From NCBI GenBank assembly GCA_002401485.1, contig NVTF01000064.1, positions 1-34,662 of the forward strand: a stretch of 34,662 nt of DNA. Reading direction: 5' to 3'. Both the position numbers and the translations under genes were made by a program. Source of the stretch: Elusimicrobiota bacterium. Lineage in GTDB: Bacteria; Elusimicrobiota; Elusimicrobia; UBA1565. The notes beneath the pieces are model-generated. The model ran no database searches and was not told the DNA's origin. It saw only the letters and a program-made list of their open reading frames with translations. Shown here in pieces: positions 23,108 to 31,096 of the stretch (the stretch's first letter is position 1; the number at the start of each line of letters is the position of its first letter).

Positions 23108-25230
23108 GGGAAATTCTGTTTCTGCTGTTGATGCTGGGGACGGGAGCCGAGGCCGCTCAAACGAATCGAGGGGTTCTGGAAGGATTCTACGGCAGGCCTT
23201 GGAGTTGGTCGGCACGACGCTCCATGGTCCGGTGGATGGGGAAGAATGGTTTTAACCTGTTCGTTCTTGCGCCGAAGGACGATTGGGCTCATCGACTTCG
23301 TTGGCGCGATCCGTTGACGCGGGAATATTTCGAGGGTTTATCTTCCCTGATGGCCGAAGCAAAAATCGCCGGCGTGCGTGTTGCGTGGGGGCTCCAGCCC
23401 CGCGGGGCGGGGTGGGAAAAGGGAATTGAGGTTCGCGCGGCGGTCAATAAAATTGTCGGCGTGGTTGACCACGGTGTCGATGAGATTGTCTTGGCCTTTG
23501 ACGACTTGGAGCCGAATCGTAAACATTTCCTTTTTGCCAATCGTGTGCGCGAGGCATTAATGGCGCGAACGGACCGCCCGCTCCAATGGACCTTTGTGCC
23601 CGCTGTTTATTGGGGGGAGGGGGTTGGCGGAAAATATTGGGAGGACTTAAAGCGGGATCTCCATCCCTCCTTTCGAGTCGCCTGGACCGGTCCTCAGATA
23701 TTATCCCGCAGTATTTCCGAGCGGGACGCGCTTGTATTTTCTAAGCGCGCCGAACGGAGTGTGGTGATGGGAGATAATTTTCCCGTGCAGGATCGACTTA
23801 TCGACGGCGGGCGATTGTTTTTGGGTCCCGTTTCTGGACGGGAGGGAGGCGCCATCGGAGTTCACACGGCCTGGGTTTCGAATGCAACGCCGCTGGCTGA
23901 GGCGTCCAAGGCATCTCTTTATTCGGTCGGCGAGTTTCTGCGCGATCCGGACGCATACGATCCGTGCGCCGTCATGCGCCGGTCTGCGCATCGCTTAGGC
24001 GGAAAACGCGCGGCAAATCGATTGGGAATTTTCATTCGTGAGAATGCGGCGTCGTGGCTCGCCGGGGGGGCGGATCCCGGTTGCGGTAAACGTCTTGCCG
24101 ATGTGCTGCGTCCGTATCGGCCGGGGCGTGATGCCTCTGAGGTTCTAAAACGTCTGCGCGAGGCGGCACAGTTGCCAACGCGGCTTCGACAGGATCTTCG
24201 GTTTCAGCCAGCGTTGCGCCGGGAATTGGCTCCCTGGCTTCGTAAATTCGGAGATGAGGCGACCGCGGCTGCGGCAGCGGTCGAATTGTTCAATGAAGGT
24301 GTGAGTCAGCGCAGAAAAGCCTTGCTGGAGCGACGGTTTCGACTGTCGAAACATCGTGCCGATAATAATCGTGCGATTGTCGCCGATCAGGAGATCACGC
24401 GTTTCTTGAGTCGTTTGGATGCCTACAAACGTGGTGAGCAGCCCCAATCCGTTGTCCCTCTAAACGAACGGCTGCGCGCGGCGGCGGCGGGCGAAATCGG
24501 ATCACCCCTTCTATCGGTCGCGTTGGGCCAATACGAGGGACTTGCGCGGCATGAATTAGTACCTTGGCTGGAAGCTCTGGAGATGGAGGTGGGCCGCGTG
24601 CGGGCACGTCTTGAACGCCGTCGCGGTCTGTCGGATCGTCGCTGGCGTTGGAAAATTCGCTGGGGCTTTCTACCCTTGATTGCCTCCAAGACATTGATGG
24701 ACGCACATTTCGCCGAAGCGGAGAAAGGGTGGGTGGCGCGACCGCAGCAGGCGAGGGTTCCTTTTATTCTCAAGATCTGGTTGTTGTGGCGCTCGTGGAC
24801 TCAGCCCCAATCGTTGACAGCACGTTTGTGGGGTTCGCTGGCCCGTTACGGGCAAACAGGGGATGCTTCGGATTTAAAACGAGTGTTTAATGAGTTGTCG
24901 GTTCTTCCGCTAGTGATGAGGGAACGCCACCGAGGCCGTATTCCTGTCGAGGTGCTTCCGTGGATTGATCGCGTCGGGGACTACGGGCTTTTGGGATTGA
25001 AGTCGATTCGTCTCGCGGCCCTTTACCGGCAAGGCATCGGGGCGCATTGGGTGGAGCGGAGGGACTGGGCTTTGCTTCGCGAGCGCGTCGCTTCCGGCAA
25101 CGGGCTGGAGATGGCTCTTGAAACGAAGCATCATCTGGATGCGTTCGGACGCTGGGCGCTGACGCCCGCTGCCGACAGGAGCGCGCGATTGGACCTGACG
25201 CTCCCGGTGAATCCGGCTGATGTTCTTTAG
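23104..25230 (+). CDS. Secreted GH84-type beta-N-acetylglucosaminidase
   Basis: A 708-residue protein starting with GTG in a GTGA overlap, with a signal peptide (~1-18). The GH84 catalytic domain begins RGVLEGFYGRPWSW and includes LAPKDDWAHRLRWRDP. The catalytic pair is D133-D134 in VLAFDDLEPN, and MGDNFPVQD matches the substrate-binding Asn loop of bacterial O-GlcNAcase/hyaluronidase-type enzymes. These remove terminal beta-linked GlcNAc by substrate-assisted catalysis. The remaining ~400 residues are Arg-rich, helical and unrecognised. Coupling to a ceramidase-like enzyme suggests joint degradation of a glycolipid or glycoconjugate outside the cytoplasm; this is inference. The 3' end overlaps fabI by four bases (convergent). 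Confidence 0.88.
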   Translation: MREILFLLLMLGTGAEAAQTNRGVLEGFYGRPWSWSARRSMVRWMGKNGFNLFVLAPKDDWAHRLRWRDPLTREYFEGLSSLMAEAKIAGVRVAWGLQPRGAGWEKGIEVRAAVNKIVGVVDHGVDEIVLAFDDLEPNRKHFLFANRVREALMARTDRPLQWTFVPAVYWGEGVGGKYWEDLKRDLHPSFRVAWTGPQILSRSISERDALVFSKRAERSVVMGDNFPVQDRLIDGGRLFLGPVSGREGGAIGVHTAWVSNATPLAEASKASLYSVGEFLRDPDAYDPCAVMRRSAHRLGGKRAANRLGIFIRENAASWLAGGADPGCGKRLADVLRPYRPGRDASEVLKRLREAAQLPTRLRQDLRFQPALRRELAPWLRKFGDEATAAAAAVELFNEGVSQRRKALLERRFRLSKHRADNNRAIVADQEITRFLSRLDAYKRGEQPQSVVPLNERLRAAAAGEIGSPLLSVALGQYEGLARHELVPWLEALEMEVGRVRARLERRRGLSDRRWRWKIRWGFLPLIASKTLMDAHFAEAEKGWVARPQQARVPFILKIWLLWRSWTQPQSLTARLWGSLARYGQTGDASDLKRVFNELSVLPLVMRERHRGRIPVEVLPWIDRVGDYGLLGLKSIRLAALYRQGIGAHWVERRDWALLRERVASGNGLEMALETKHHLDAFGRWALTPAADRSARLDLTLPVNPADVL

Positions 25231-26009
25231 CCTAAACTGGGCACGCCGATAATACTGTATCCGCCGTCGACGTAAATCGTCTGTCCTGTAATCATCTTGG
25301 AGTCGTCGGAAGAGAGGAATGCGGCGGTGGTTGCGACGTCGTGCTGCGTGACGTTTTTGCGCATCGGAGCAACGGCCTTGTTGTAATCAAGCATGAGTTC
25401 GAAATCGGGGATACCCGAAGCGGCAAGCGTGTTGATCGGGCCGGGTGAAATGGCATTGACGCGGATGCCGTCCGGGCCTAGGTCGGCGGCGAGTTCCCGT
25501 ACATAGGCTTCCAGCGCGGCTTTTGCGACACCCATGAGTTTGTAGTTCTGGGAAACACGGACTCCTCCAAGATAGGTGAGCGCCATGACCGATCCGCCGT
25601 TGGGCATATGGTCCTTCGCCTTATTCATAAACTTCGCCAGGGAGTGAGCCGAAACCGAAAGAGCGAGGGAGAAGTCGTCCTGGCTGGTTTCAACAAGGCG
25701 TCCGGCGAACGCGGTTTGGGGGGCGAAGGCAATCGCGTGTACAACGATATCGATCGGCGTTTTTACTTCCCCAAAGAATTTATCGAGTTCCTCATCTTTC
25801 ATGATGTCGCAGCGGTGAAACCCGATGAGATTGGGAAGGGTCGGGGCGAGGTCCTTGATCCGACTGTGATAGCGGAATTGATAGCCGAGCAGAATGTTGG
25901 CCCCGCGTTTGGCTAGTTCTTGGGCGATGGCCCATGCAATCGAGGTGTCGCTTGCCACGCCTAAAATCACGGCGGTTTTTCCTTTTAAGGGGGTTCCGTT
26001 GTCGCTCAT
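25227..26009 (-). CDS. fabI: Enoyl-[acyl-carrier-protein] reductase (NADH)
   Basis: A 260-residue short-chain dehydrogenase for the last step of fatty-acid elongation. It shows LGVASDTSIAWAIA (cofactor loop of FabI), Y146, Y156 and K163 (NYKLMGVAKAALEA) at the same numbers as in E. coli FabI, ALSVSAHSLAKF, and the C-terminal MITGQTIYVDGGYSI. The start at 26009 overlaps the stop of the FIST gene (ATGA). An open frame 63 codons longer would run through the FIST gene and is rejected. The conserved Tyr-x6-Lys motif marks it as FabI, not FabK or FabV. Confidence 0.96.
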   Translation of the reverse strand: MSDNGTPLKGKTAVILGVASDTSIAWAIAQELAKRGANILLGYQFRYHSRIKDLAPTLPNLIGFHRCDIMKDEELDKFFGEVKTPIDIVVHAIAFAPQTAFAGRLVETSQDDFSLALSVSAHSLAKFMNKAKDHMPNGGSVMALTYLGGVRVSQNYKLMGVAKAALEAYVRELAADLGPDGIRVNAISPGPINTLAASGIPDFELMLDYNKAVAPMRKNVTQHDVATTAAFLSSDDSKMITGQTIYVDGGYSIIGVPSLG

Positions 26010-27205
26010 GTGTTCGTCTCCATCGGACGGAAAATCCCGAAGCACGACGTGAATCCATGTAAATACGTGTTCCCATCGACCGGCCCGATTTCTCCGTTGC
26101 AGAAGAAACCTCCCACCGGGATTTTTCCGAATTCTTCGAGAAACATGTTCGTGTCGTGGTTGGGTTCTAAATAAAGGTGTTCCCCGCGCCCGAGGCATGA
26201 AAACAGGAGGGCGCCTTGGGGCTGGGCGGGTTGGTCGCGTTCGTGGTAGCGCGCAAGCCTTTCGCGCAGATCCTTCGCGGATGTTTTCCGATCTCGTAAA
26301 TGGAATTGGATGGTTTGCCCCGGCCGGACCTCGGCCCCGATGGCCAGAACCCCGCTCTTGGGGTCAAGCCCGACGAGATTTCGGATCAAGTAGTCGCGTT
26401 TTGATTCCCCCGAACGAGCGGAGTCCTTAATCACGCCGATGAACAAGGATGTCTTCGCCAGTTCCTGATCTTCGAGCGGAAGGCTTTCGATCAGAGTCTC
26501 GAGAACATCCAGGGTTTTCTTATTGTCGAGCTCGATTAAAAGATTGCGCTCGCTTCTTGTAATGCGCAGAGGTTTCCCGATCGGGCGGCATCCCTGTGCG
26601 ACGATGGGATCAATGACCACGTTGCCGGATAATGCGACGCCGACCGCGCCGCGGTCGTAGCGACGTCCGTTTGCAAAAAGGGCGTTGCCGCCGGGCTGCA
26701 TCGCTCCGCTGGCGAGGCCGCCGACCTTGACCGCCCCCGGATAGGCGAAGTCGAGTCCTTGGGTGAAATCTTCCGTGTTGAGGCTGAAGGGATCGGATAG
26801 GAGAAGGAAATCCGGAATAGAGTCGGGAGAGTTCACTGGAACGCCCATCCACTCCCTCCACGCCTTGGGGGGAGCGTCCGGGCCGGGCATGTTTTCTTGA
26901 GTGACGTGAAAGGGCTTCAGGGTCACGTCCGGGAGCCAGGCGCCGATGAGTGCGAGGGCGCGCCGGTGTTCCACTTCTTGCCCGCCTCCGATAATCCCGC
27001 CGCCCGAACATCCGACCAGGGTCGAGGCTCCGATCTCTTTTTTCAGCAATCCCGGAATTTTATCGTAGTCGTCGGCGTGATGAGGGCTTGGGAACGCGAA
27101 CAAGAGATCGGGAGGTGATTCTTGGGATTCACGAATCTTCGCCGCACATTCGCGGACGGCTTTGTGAAAATCTGCTTTTTCGGAAAGGACGGAGACCCAA
27201 CGCAT
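26006..27205 (-). CDS. FIST-domain sensory protein
   Basis: A 399-residue soluble protein with FIST_N features (STLVGCSGGGIIGGGQEVE, then a DPF SL motif in LLLSDPFSLN) and a FIST_C end (ALLFSCLGRG, GGFFCNGEIGPVDGNTYLHGFTS). FIST domains are thought to bind small ligands such as amino acids and usually sit with signalling modules. Here there is none: it stands alone and is translationally coupled to fabI. The ATG is fixed by TAGAAT six bases upstream (27212-27217). Confidence 0.88.
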   Translation of the reverse strand: MRWVSVLSEKADFHKAVRECAAKIRESQESPPDLLFAFPSPHHADDYDKIPGLLKKEIGASTLVGCSGGGIIGGGQEVEHRRALALIGAWLPDVTLKPFHVTQENMPGPDAPPKAWREWMGVPVNSPDSIPDFLLLSDPFSLNTEDFTQGLDFAYPGAVKVGGLASGAMQPGGNALFANGRRYDRGAVGVALSGNVVIDPIVAQGCRPIGKPLRITRSERNLLIELDNKKTLDVLETLIESLPLEDQELAKTSLFIGVIKDSARSGESKRDYLIRNLVGLDPKSGVLAIGAEVRPGQTIQFHLRDRKTSAKDLRERLARYHERDQPAQPQGALLFSCLGRGEHLYLEPNHDTNMFLEEFGKIPVGGFFCNGEIGPVDGNTYLHGFTSCFGIFRPMETNT

Positions 27206-27211
27206 CGGGGA

Positions 27212-27217
27212 ATTCTA
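27212..27217 (-). promoter_or_regulatory. -10 box of the FIST-fabI operon
   Basis: TAGAAT on the minus strand, six bases before the ATG at 27205; no clear -35. As fabI overlaps the FIST gene, this would also drive fabI. Confidence 0.55.
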
Positions 27218-27453
27218 CCAGATCAGCGAGGGTGCGTTGGGGGACGTTATGCACAGGGGTTGATTGAAATTTGACATGTTTGGCTTTACGAGACTGGAAG
27301 CGAAGGATCCAGCATTGCCCAATGAGCCTCTTCAAATAGCTTGCGGAAGGGAAAGGCGAAAAGGAGTTGTTTGACGCATGCGCTTGGGCGCGCGTTTTGT
27401 GAAAATAGCCGCCTCATTGAGCCCTCGTTCAATCCGAGCCGACCGTTTATGTA

Positions 27454-27512
27454 GTGATCCCATTCCCTATGGCGATAACATATTTAACTATGTTATCGCC
27501 GTACAGGATCAC
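27454..27512. repeat. Nested inverted repeat
   Basis: Inner stem GGCGATAACATA (27471-27482) with its exact complement at 27489-27500 around TTTAAC; outer GTGATCC/GGATCAC at 27454-27460 and 27506-27512. No T-run follows. It could be a structured RNA or the remnant of a small mobile repeat. Confidence 0.75.
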
Positions 27513-27644
27513 AACCCTTAACCGGCAGCACTCTTTTAGACCCATAAAATCCGGCAAGACCAAAGAACGGCAACTTTCCGCCCTTTCGTGGGCGACTTAA
27601 ACCCGAATCTTCGCGGTAAGTCACGCGTTTTTCGATCGTGAAAA

Positions 27645-27685
27645 ATAATTGGGTGACTCACCCAATTATCTCACCATTTTGGTGA
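27645..27685. promoter_or_regulatory. Adjacent operator-like palindromes
   Basis: Arms 27645-27656 and 27658-27669 are exact complements around one central base, giving a TGACTCA core. One base later, TCACCA and TGGTGA (27671-27676, 27680-27685) form a second dyad with the same TCACC half-site. Such paired dyads usually bind dimeric regulators. They lie downstream of the secreted-protein gene, so a terminator role is possible for the first. Confidence 0.5.
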
Positions 27686-27730
27686 AAGGCTTCTCGATGG
27701 GAAACGACCTTTAGCGGATTTTCTGGGTTC

Positions 27731-28363
27731 TTATTTGATCGATTTTTTGTCTTTTCTGTAAAACTTCTTCATGGATGGATCGAGATTGTTCTTGAGCGAT
27801 TTGTGGTATTTATCCATCCTTTTCTGGAGCGTCTTTCCGGGAGCGAGCATGCTCTCCATCTTGTGTTTTTGGAGATTGAGACCGTTTTTCTGAGCGGCGT
27901 CGGTGATGACTTTTAACGACCGTGCGGCTTCAAGATCGGCAGCGGTGGGGTTGCCGATTCGCTTGGAACCACCGCTCATTCCCATCATTGATTTCATTTT
28001 CCCAGCGTACTTCCCGAGATAACTCATAAGAGTTGCCATGATGTAGGAGGATTTATTTTCGCCCTTCGCCGGGGGCTCGATTTCCTCGGTGGCCATCGAA
28101 GCCTTGTGCGGATATTTGGCGAGAAATTCACGGACCTTTGAGCGATGTTGGTCTTCTATTTTTTCACGCAGCCAGATCGGGGCGGGCTTTTTTTGCTGCT
28201 TTTCGTAGGCGGCCATGACGAGTTTTTTGCCATTTTTTTGGCAGGCGCGAACGACAGCAAGGTCGGGAACCGCGCCCGCCTTATCCGGTTTGATGCAGCT
28301 GGGCATTTTCCCAGCGTGGGCCGGGGCTGCGACGAGCACGGCCAATAGGGCTGAGAGCATCAT
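27731..28363 (-). CDS. Small secreted basic protein of unknown function
   Basis: About 210 residues from the ATG at 28363. MMLSALLAVLVAAPAHA is a clean signal peptide, with cleavage after AHA. The mature part is rich in Lys and Met, with a YLGKYAGKMKSMMGMSGGSKR stretch and a very basic C terminus (KKFYRKDKKSIK). Only two cysteines follow the signal peptide (~C21, C39). No family recognised. The frame is open to a TTG at 28447, which would bury the signal peptide 29 residues in; I prefer the ATG, though neither start has a strong ribosome site. Confidence 0.6.
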   Translation of the reverse strand: MMLSALLAVLVAAPAHAGKMPSCIKPDKAGAVPDLAVVRACQKNGKKLVMAAYEKQQKKPAPIWLREKIEDQHRSKVREFLAKYPHKASMATEEIEPPAKGENKSSYIMATLMSYLGKYAGKMKSMMGMSGGSKRIGNPTAADLEAARSLKVITDAAQKNGLNLQKHKMESMLAPGKTLQKRMDKYHKSLKNNLDPSMKKFYRKDKKSIK

Positions 28364-28447
28364 CGATTTAGTATGGGCTGGGATGTGAGCATTTTCAACC
28401 AATGAAACCGCGCTCGTTTGGATCTGGTCGTTTTTGTTCGAATTCAA

Positions 28448-28525
28448 TTGCTCTTTTTAGGAGAAGGGGAATGCCCTTGGTCAAAAGCGAAATGCACCTG
28501 ACCCGACCCCATTACCGTAGTCGAA
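28448..28525. other. Short intergenic stretch with a REP-like sequence
   Basis: On the minus strand, TGGGGTCGGGTCAGGTGC followed by TTTTGACC resembles GGGGTCAGGT-type intergenic repeats found near REP-associated transposases in several phyla. Recognition is by memory only; there is no second copy in the window. Confidence 0.25.
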
Positions 28526-29791
28526 TTAAAGAAGCAGCAGCAGCGCGGAAACCCCAGCCAAGGTCCACATCGCCGGATGCACTTCTTTCCGGCGTCCGGC
28601 AACGGTGAAGAGCACGGCGTGGCTGAGAAAGCCCCAAAGAATTCCTTGCGTGATCGAAAAGGTCAGCGGGATCAGGATCACGGTAAGAAAGGGGGGGACC
28701 GATTCCTCAAGTTTCTCACGCGGCAATTGAGCGGCACCGCGAAACATAAATGACCCGACCAGAATGAGGACCGGCGCGGTGGCGAACGCGGGGATGGCAC
28801 CGGCCAGCGGGGCGAGGAATAGGCACGGAAGAAAACACGCGGCGGTTGCAAGCGCCGTGCGGCCGGTGCGTCCTCCCATCTCGACGCCAGCGGTGCTTTC
28901 TATATAGGTCGTGGCGGGTGATGTCCCCGCAATTGCGGAAAATGTGGTTGCGGCCGCGTCAACAATCAGGGCTTCCTTGAGGCGTACGGGTTGTCCGTCT
29001 TTATCGATCATCTTTGCCGCCTGGGCAACGCCGAGCAGCGTGGAAAGCGAATCAAAAAGATCGGTGATGGTGAGCGTGAGCAGGGCGGGGATGAGCGCCA
29101 ACTGCAGGGCGCCTTTCACATCCATTTGTCCGAAGAGAGAAAAATCGGGAGCGCTTACGAAGCGGGTCGGCATGGAAACAATTCCTGCCGCCGTCCCCGC
29201 CGCGGTTGCGGCGGCAATGGATACGAGGAATGCGAACGGGTTTTTGCGGCGCATGAGCCATACCGCGACGGTTCCCCCGAATAAGGCGGAAACAGCCTCT
29301 ACGCCAAGCGGTCCGGGCTTTACTAAGGTAATCGGATCGGCGACGACAAAACCCGCGTTTTTTAAACCGATGAATGTCAAAAATAATCCGATGCCCGCGG
29401 CGGCCGCGGCTCTTAATGCCGTTGGAATAGCACGGGCGATCCAAAGTCGGGCGGGTGTGACCGACATCGCGAGAAAAAGAAGGCCGGATAGAAAGACGAG
29501 ACCGAGTGCGGTTTGCCAGGGCACGCCGCGTCCCAGAATGAGGGAATAGGTGAAAAACGCGTTGAGTCCCATGCCGGGGGCCAAGGCGTAGGGAAGGTCT
29601 GCGTAGAGACCCATTGCCAGGGTGGCGAGCAGGGCCGTGACAACCGTCGCGGTCATCGCGGCGGCAAATGGAATTCCGGTTCCATCGGCGGAGAGAATTG
29701 AAGGATTAACCACCACGATATAGGCGGTCGTCAGAAAGGTTGTGAAGCCGGCGGCGATTTCGGTGCGAAGCGGCGGGCGCTCAGCGAGCAT
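28526..29791 (-). CDS. NCS2-family purine permease (AzgA/PbuG type)
   Basis: A 421-residue membrane transporter with about 12-14 helices. The start region ERPPLRTEIAAGFTTFLTTAYIVVVNP and the DLPYALAPGMGLNAFFTYS motif (~65-83) are typical of the adenine/guanine/hypoxanthine branch. The conserved TSPATTYIESTAGVE is present as GTSPATTYIESTAGVEMGGR. I chose ATG 29791, which overlaps the FAD-subunit stop by 11 bases; an open frame 23 codons longer lies inside that gene. As last gene of the xanthine-dehydrogenase-type operon it probably imports the substrate. Confidence 0.92.
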   Translation of the reverse strand: MLAERPPLRTEIAAGFTTFLTTAYIVVVNPSILSADGTGIPFAAAMTATVVTALLATLAMGLYADLPYALAPGMGLNAFFTYSLILGRGVPWQTALGLVFLSGLLFLAMSVTPARLWIARAIPTALRAAAAAGIGLFLTFIGLKNAGFVVADPITLVKPGPLGVEAVSALFGGTVAVWLMRRKNPFAFLVSIAAATAAGTAAGIVSMPTRFVSAPDFSLFGQMDVKGALQLALIPALLTLTITDLFDSLSTLLGVAQAAKMIDKDGQPVRLKEALIVDAAATTFSAIAGTSPATTYIESTAGVEMGGRTGRTALATAACFLPCLFLAPLAGAIPAFATAPVLILVGSFMFRGAAQLPREKLEESVPPFLTVILIPLTFSITQGILWGFLSHAVLFTVAGRRKEVHPAMWTLAGVSALLLLL

Positions 29792-30641
29792 TAAGAAATG
29801 ATGTGATGAGGTTTCGCGAGACGAGCATCCGGTAATCCCGCGTCGAACGAATATCATCAATGGGGTGGATGTCCCGAGAGAGAAGGTTGAGGGCCCGGGT
29901 GATCGCTTTGGGGTCCAGTTTTTGGCCCGTCAAACTTGTTTCAATGTGCTCGAGGCGGCGCACGCTGGTCGCGACGCTGCCTAGCGCCAGGCGGATGTCG
30001 TCCACCGTTCGGTCTTTGTTGAGCCAAAGCAGTCCGGCAAAAACGGTTTTTGAAATGGCCTGCGCCGCGCGTGTGCCGACCTTGCGAAAACCTTGACGAC
30101 AGGGTTCTGTTGAGGGCGTGGTCAGTTCGACGCCTTCGATGAGTTCGCCTTTCTGCAAGGTTGTCTGTTTGACGCCTGCGAATATTTCTGAAAAGGGCAC
30201 GACGCGTCGTCCGGCATCGGAAACGGTATGGATCTTCGCTTCATAAACAGCGAGGGCGGGAAAGGTGTCTCCGGCCGGGGAAGCGTTTGCGATATTGCCG
30301 CCGAGTGTTCCTTGGTTCTGAATTTGACGACCGCCGATGGTTTCGGAGGACTCGGCAAGCAGCGGAAATCGGCTTTTCACCGCGGGGTGAACGCGGATCG
30401 CGGTATGGGTTGCGAGTGCGCCGATCCAGACCCCCATCGGTGTTTCGCGAATTCGCGCCCAGTCTTTGAGGCGCGACAAGTCGAGGATGGTCTTTCCATT
30501 CAGGCGCCCGGTATTCCAACCGACCATGAGGTCGGTTCCGCCCGCGAGGGGCAGTGCCTCCGGGTAGCGTTTGTAGAGGCGCAGCGCTTCTCGTTCGTCG
30601 CGTGCGGTGAGCAGCTTCATGGAGCGTGCGTCGCCTCTCAT
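29781..30641 (-). CDS. Xanthine-dehydrogenase-type FAD-binding subunit
   Basis: A 286-residue protein of the CO dehydrogenase/xanthine dehydrogenase medium-subunit family, passing electrons from the iron-sulfur clusters to FAD and then NAD+ or another acceptor. The FAD-binding motifs are PLAGGTDLMV (31-40) and GGRQIQNQGTLGGNIANASP (103-122). The ATG sits in an ATGA overlap with the 2Fe-2S subunit stop. An internal ATG at codon 8 is possible but less well coupled. Confidence 0.93.
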   Translation of the reverse strand: MRGDARSMKLLTARDEREALRLYKRYPEALPLAGGTDLMVGWNTGRLNGKTILDLSRLKDWARIRETPMGVWIGALATHTAIRVHPAVKSRFPLLAESSETIGGRQIQNQGTLGGNIANASPAGDTFPALAVYEAKIHTVSDAGRRVVPFSEIFAGVKQTTLQKGELIEGVELTTPSTEPCRQGFRKVGTRAAQAISKTVFAGLLWLNKDRTVDDIRLALGSVATSVRRLEHIETSLTGQKLDPKAITRALNLLSRDIHPIDDIRSTRDYRMLVSRNLITSFLNAR

Positions 30642-31096
30642 TTCTTATTTTCCGATAACGCCTTCGCGACGGAGTTGATGATATGCTGGTAGCCTGTGCA
30701 CCGGCACAGGTTCCCGGCGAGTTCTTCCCGGATGGCGTCCGGGGAAGGGTCGCCTCCGGCCTTGAGATACGCCGCTGCCGTCATGAGCATGCCGGGCGTG
30801 CATATGCCGCATTGCGCGCCGCCTTCACGAAGAAAGGACTCTTGAAGGGGGTGAAGTTTTTCCGGAAGGCCGAGCGACTCGACGGTTTCGATAGCCGCTC
30901 CTTCCACCTGGCAGATCGATATCAAGCAGCTATTCACGGGTTTTCCGTCCAGGAGAACGGTGCAGGCGCCGCATTCTCCTTCGGAGCATCCTTCTTTTGT
31001 GCCGGTGAGACCGAAATCCTCACGCAGTACATCGATCAGGCGTTTGAACGGGGTTCCGTTGAAAGAACGGTTCTTATTGTTTATCTTGACCTGCAT
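30638..31096 (-). CDS. Xanthine-dehydrogenase-type 2Fe-2S subunit
   Basis: A 152-residue protein with two [2Fe-2S] clusters. The plant-ferredoxin-type cluster has C37, C42, C45 and C57 (EGCSEGECGAC). The helical C-terminal cluster has C96, C99, C131 and C133 (QCGICTPG, CRCTGY). The start at 31096 shares one base with the stop of the molybdenum subunit (TGATG). A longer frame upstream lies inside that gene and is rejected. Confidence 0.95.
   Translation of the reverse strand: MQVKINNKNRSFNGTPFKRLIDVLREDFGLTGTKEGCSEGECGACTVLLDGKPVNSCLISICQVEGAAIETVESLGLPEKLHPLQESFLREGGAQCGICTPGMLMTAAAYLKAGGDPSPDAIREELAGNLCRCTGYQHIINSVAKALSENKK

Larger units (their letters stand above)
27218..27730. other. Non-coding stretch with several dyads
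   Basis: No gene is supported in this ~510-bp stretch. It contains: a 12-bp stem with six-base loop (27471-27482 with 27489-27500), set inside an outer 7-bp pairing (27454-27460 with 27506-27512); a 25-bp palindrome with one central base (27645-27669); and a TCACCA/TGGTGA dyad (27671-27685). The last two are operator-like. I see no tRNA or known RNA. The left 200 bases are featureless to me. Confidence 0.6.

Noticed and set aside
26010-26198. N-terminal extension of FabI
   Set aside because: It overlaps the FIST gene, has no homology to FabI, and the ATGA overlap gives the expected start.
27129-27335. 68-codon minus-strand frame
   Set aside because: It runs out of the FIST gene's 5' end in another frame, with no start signal or recognised domain.
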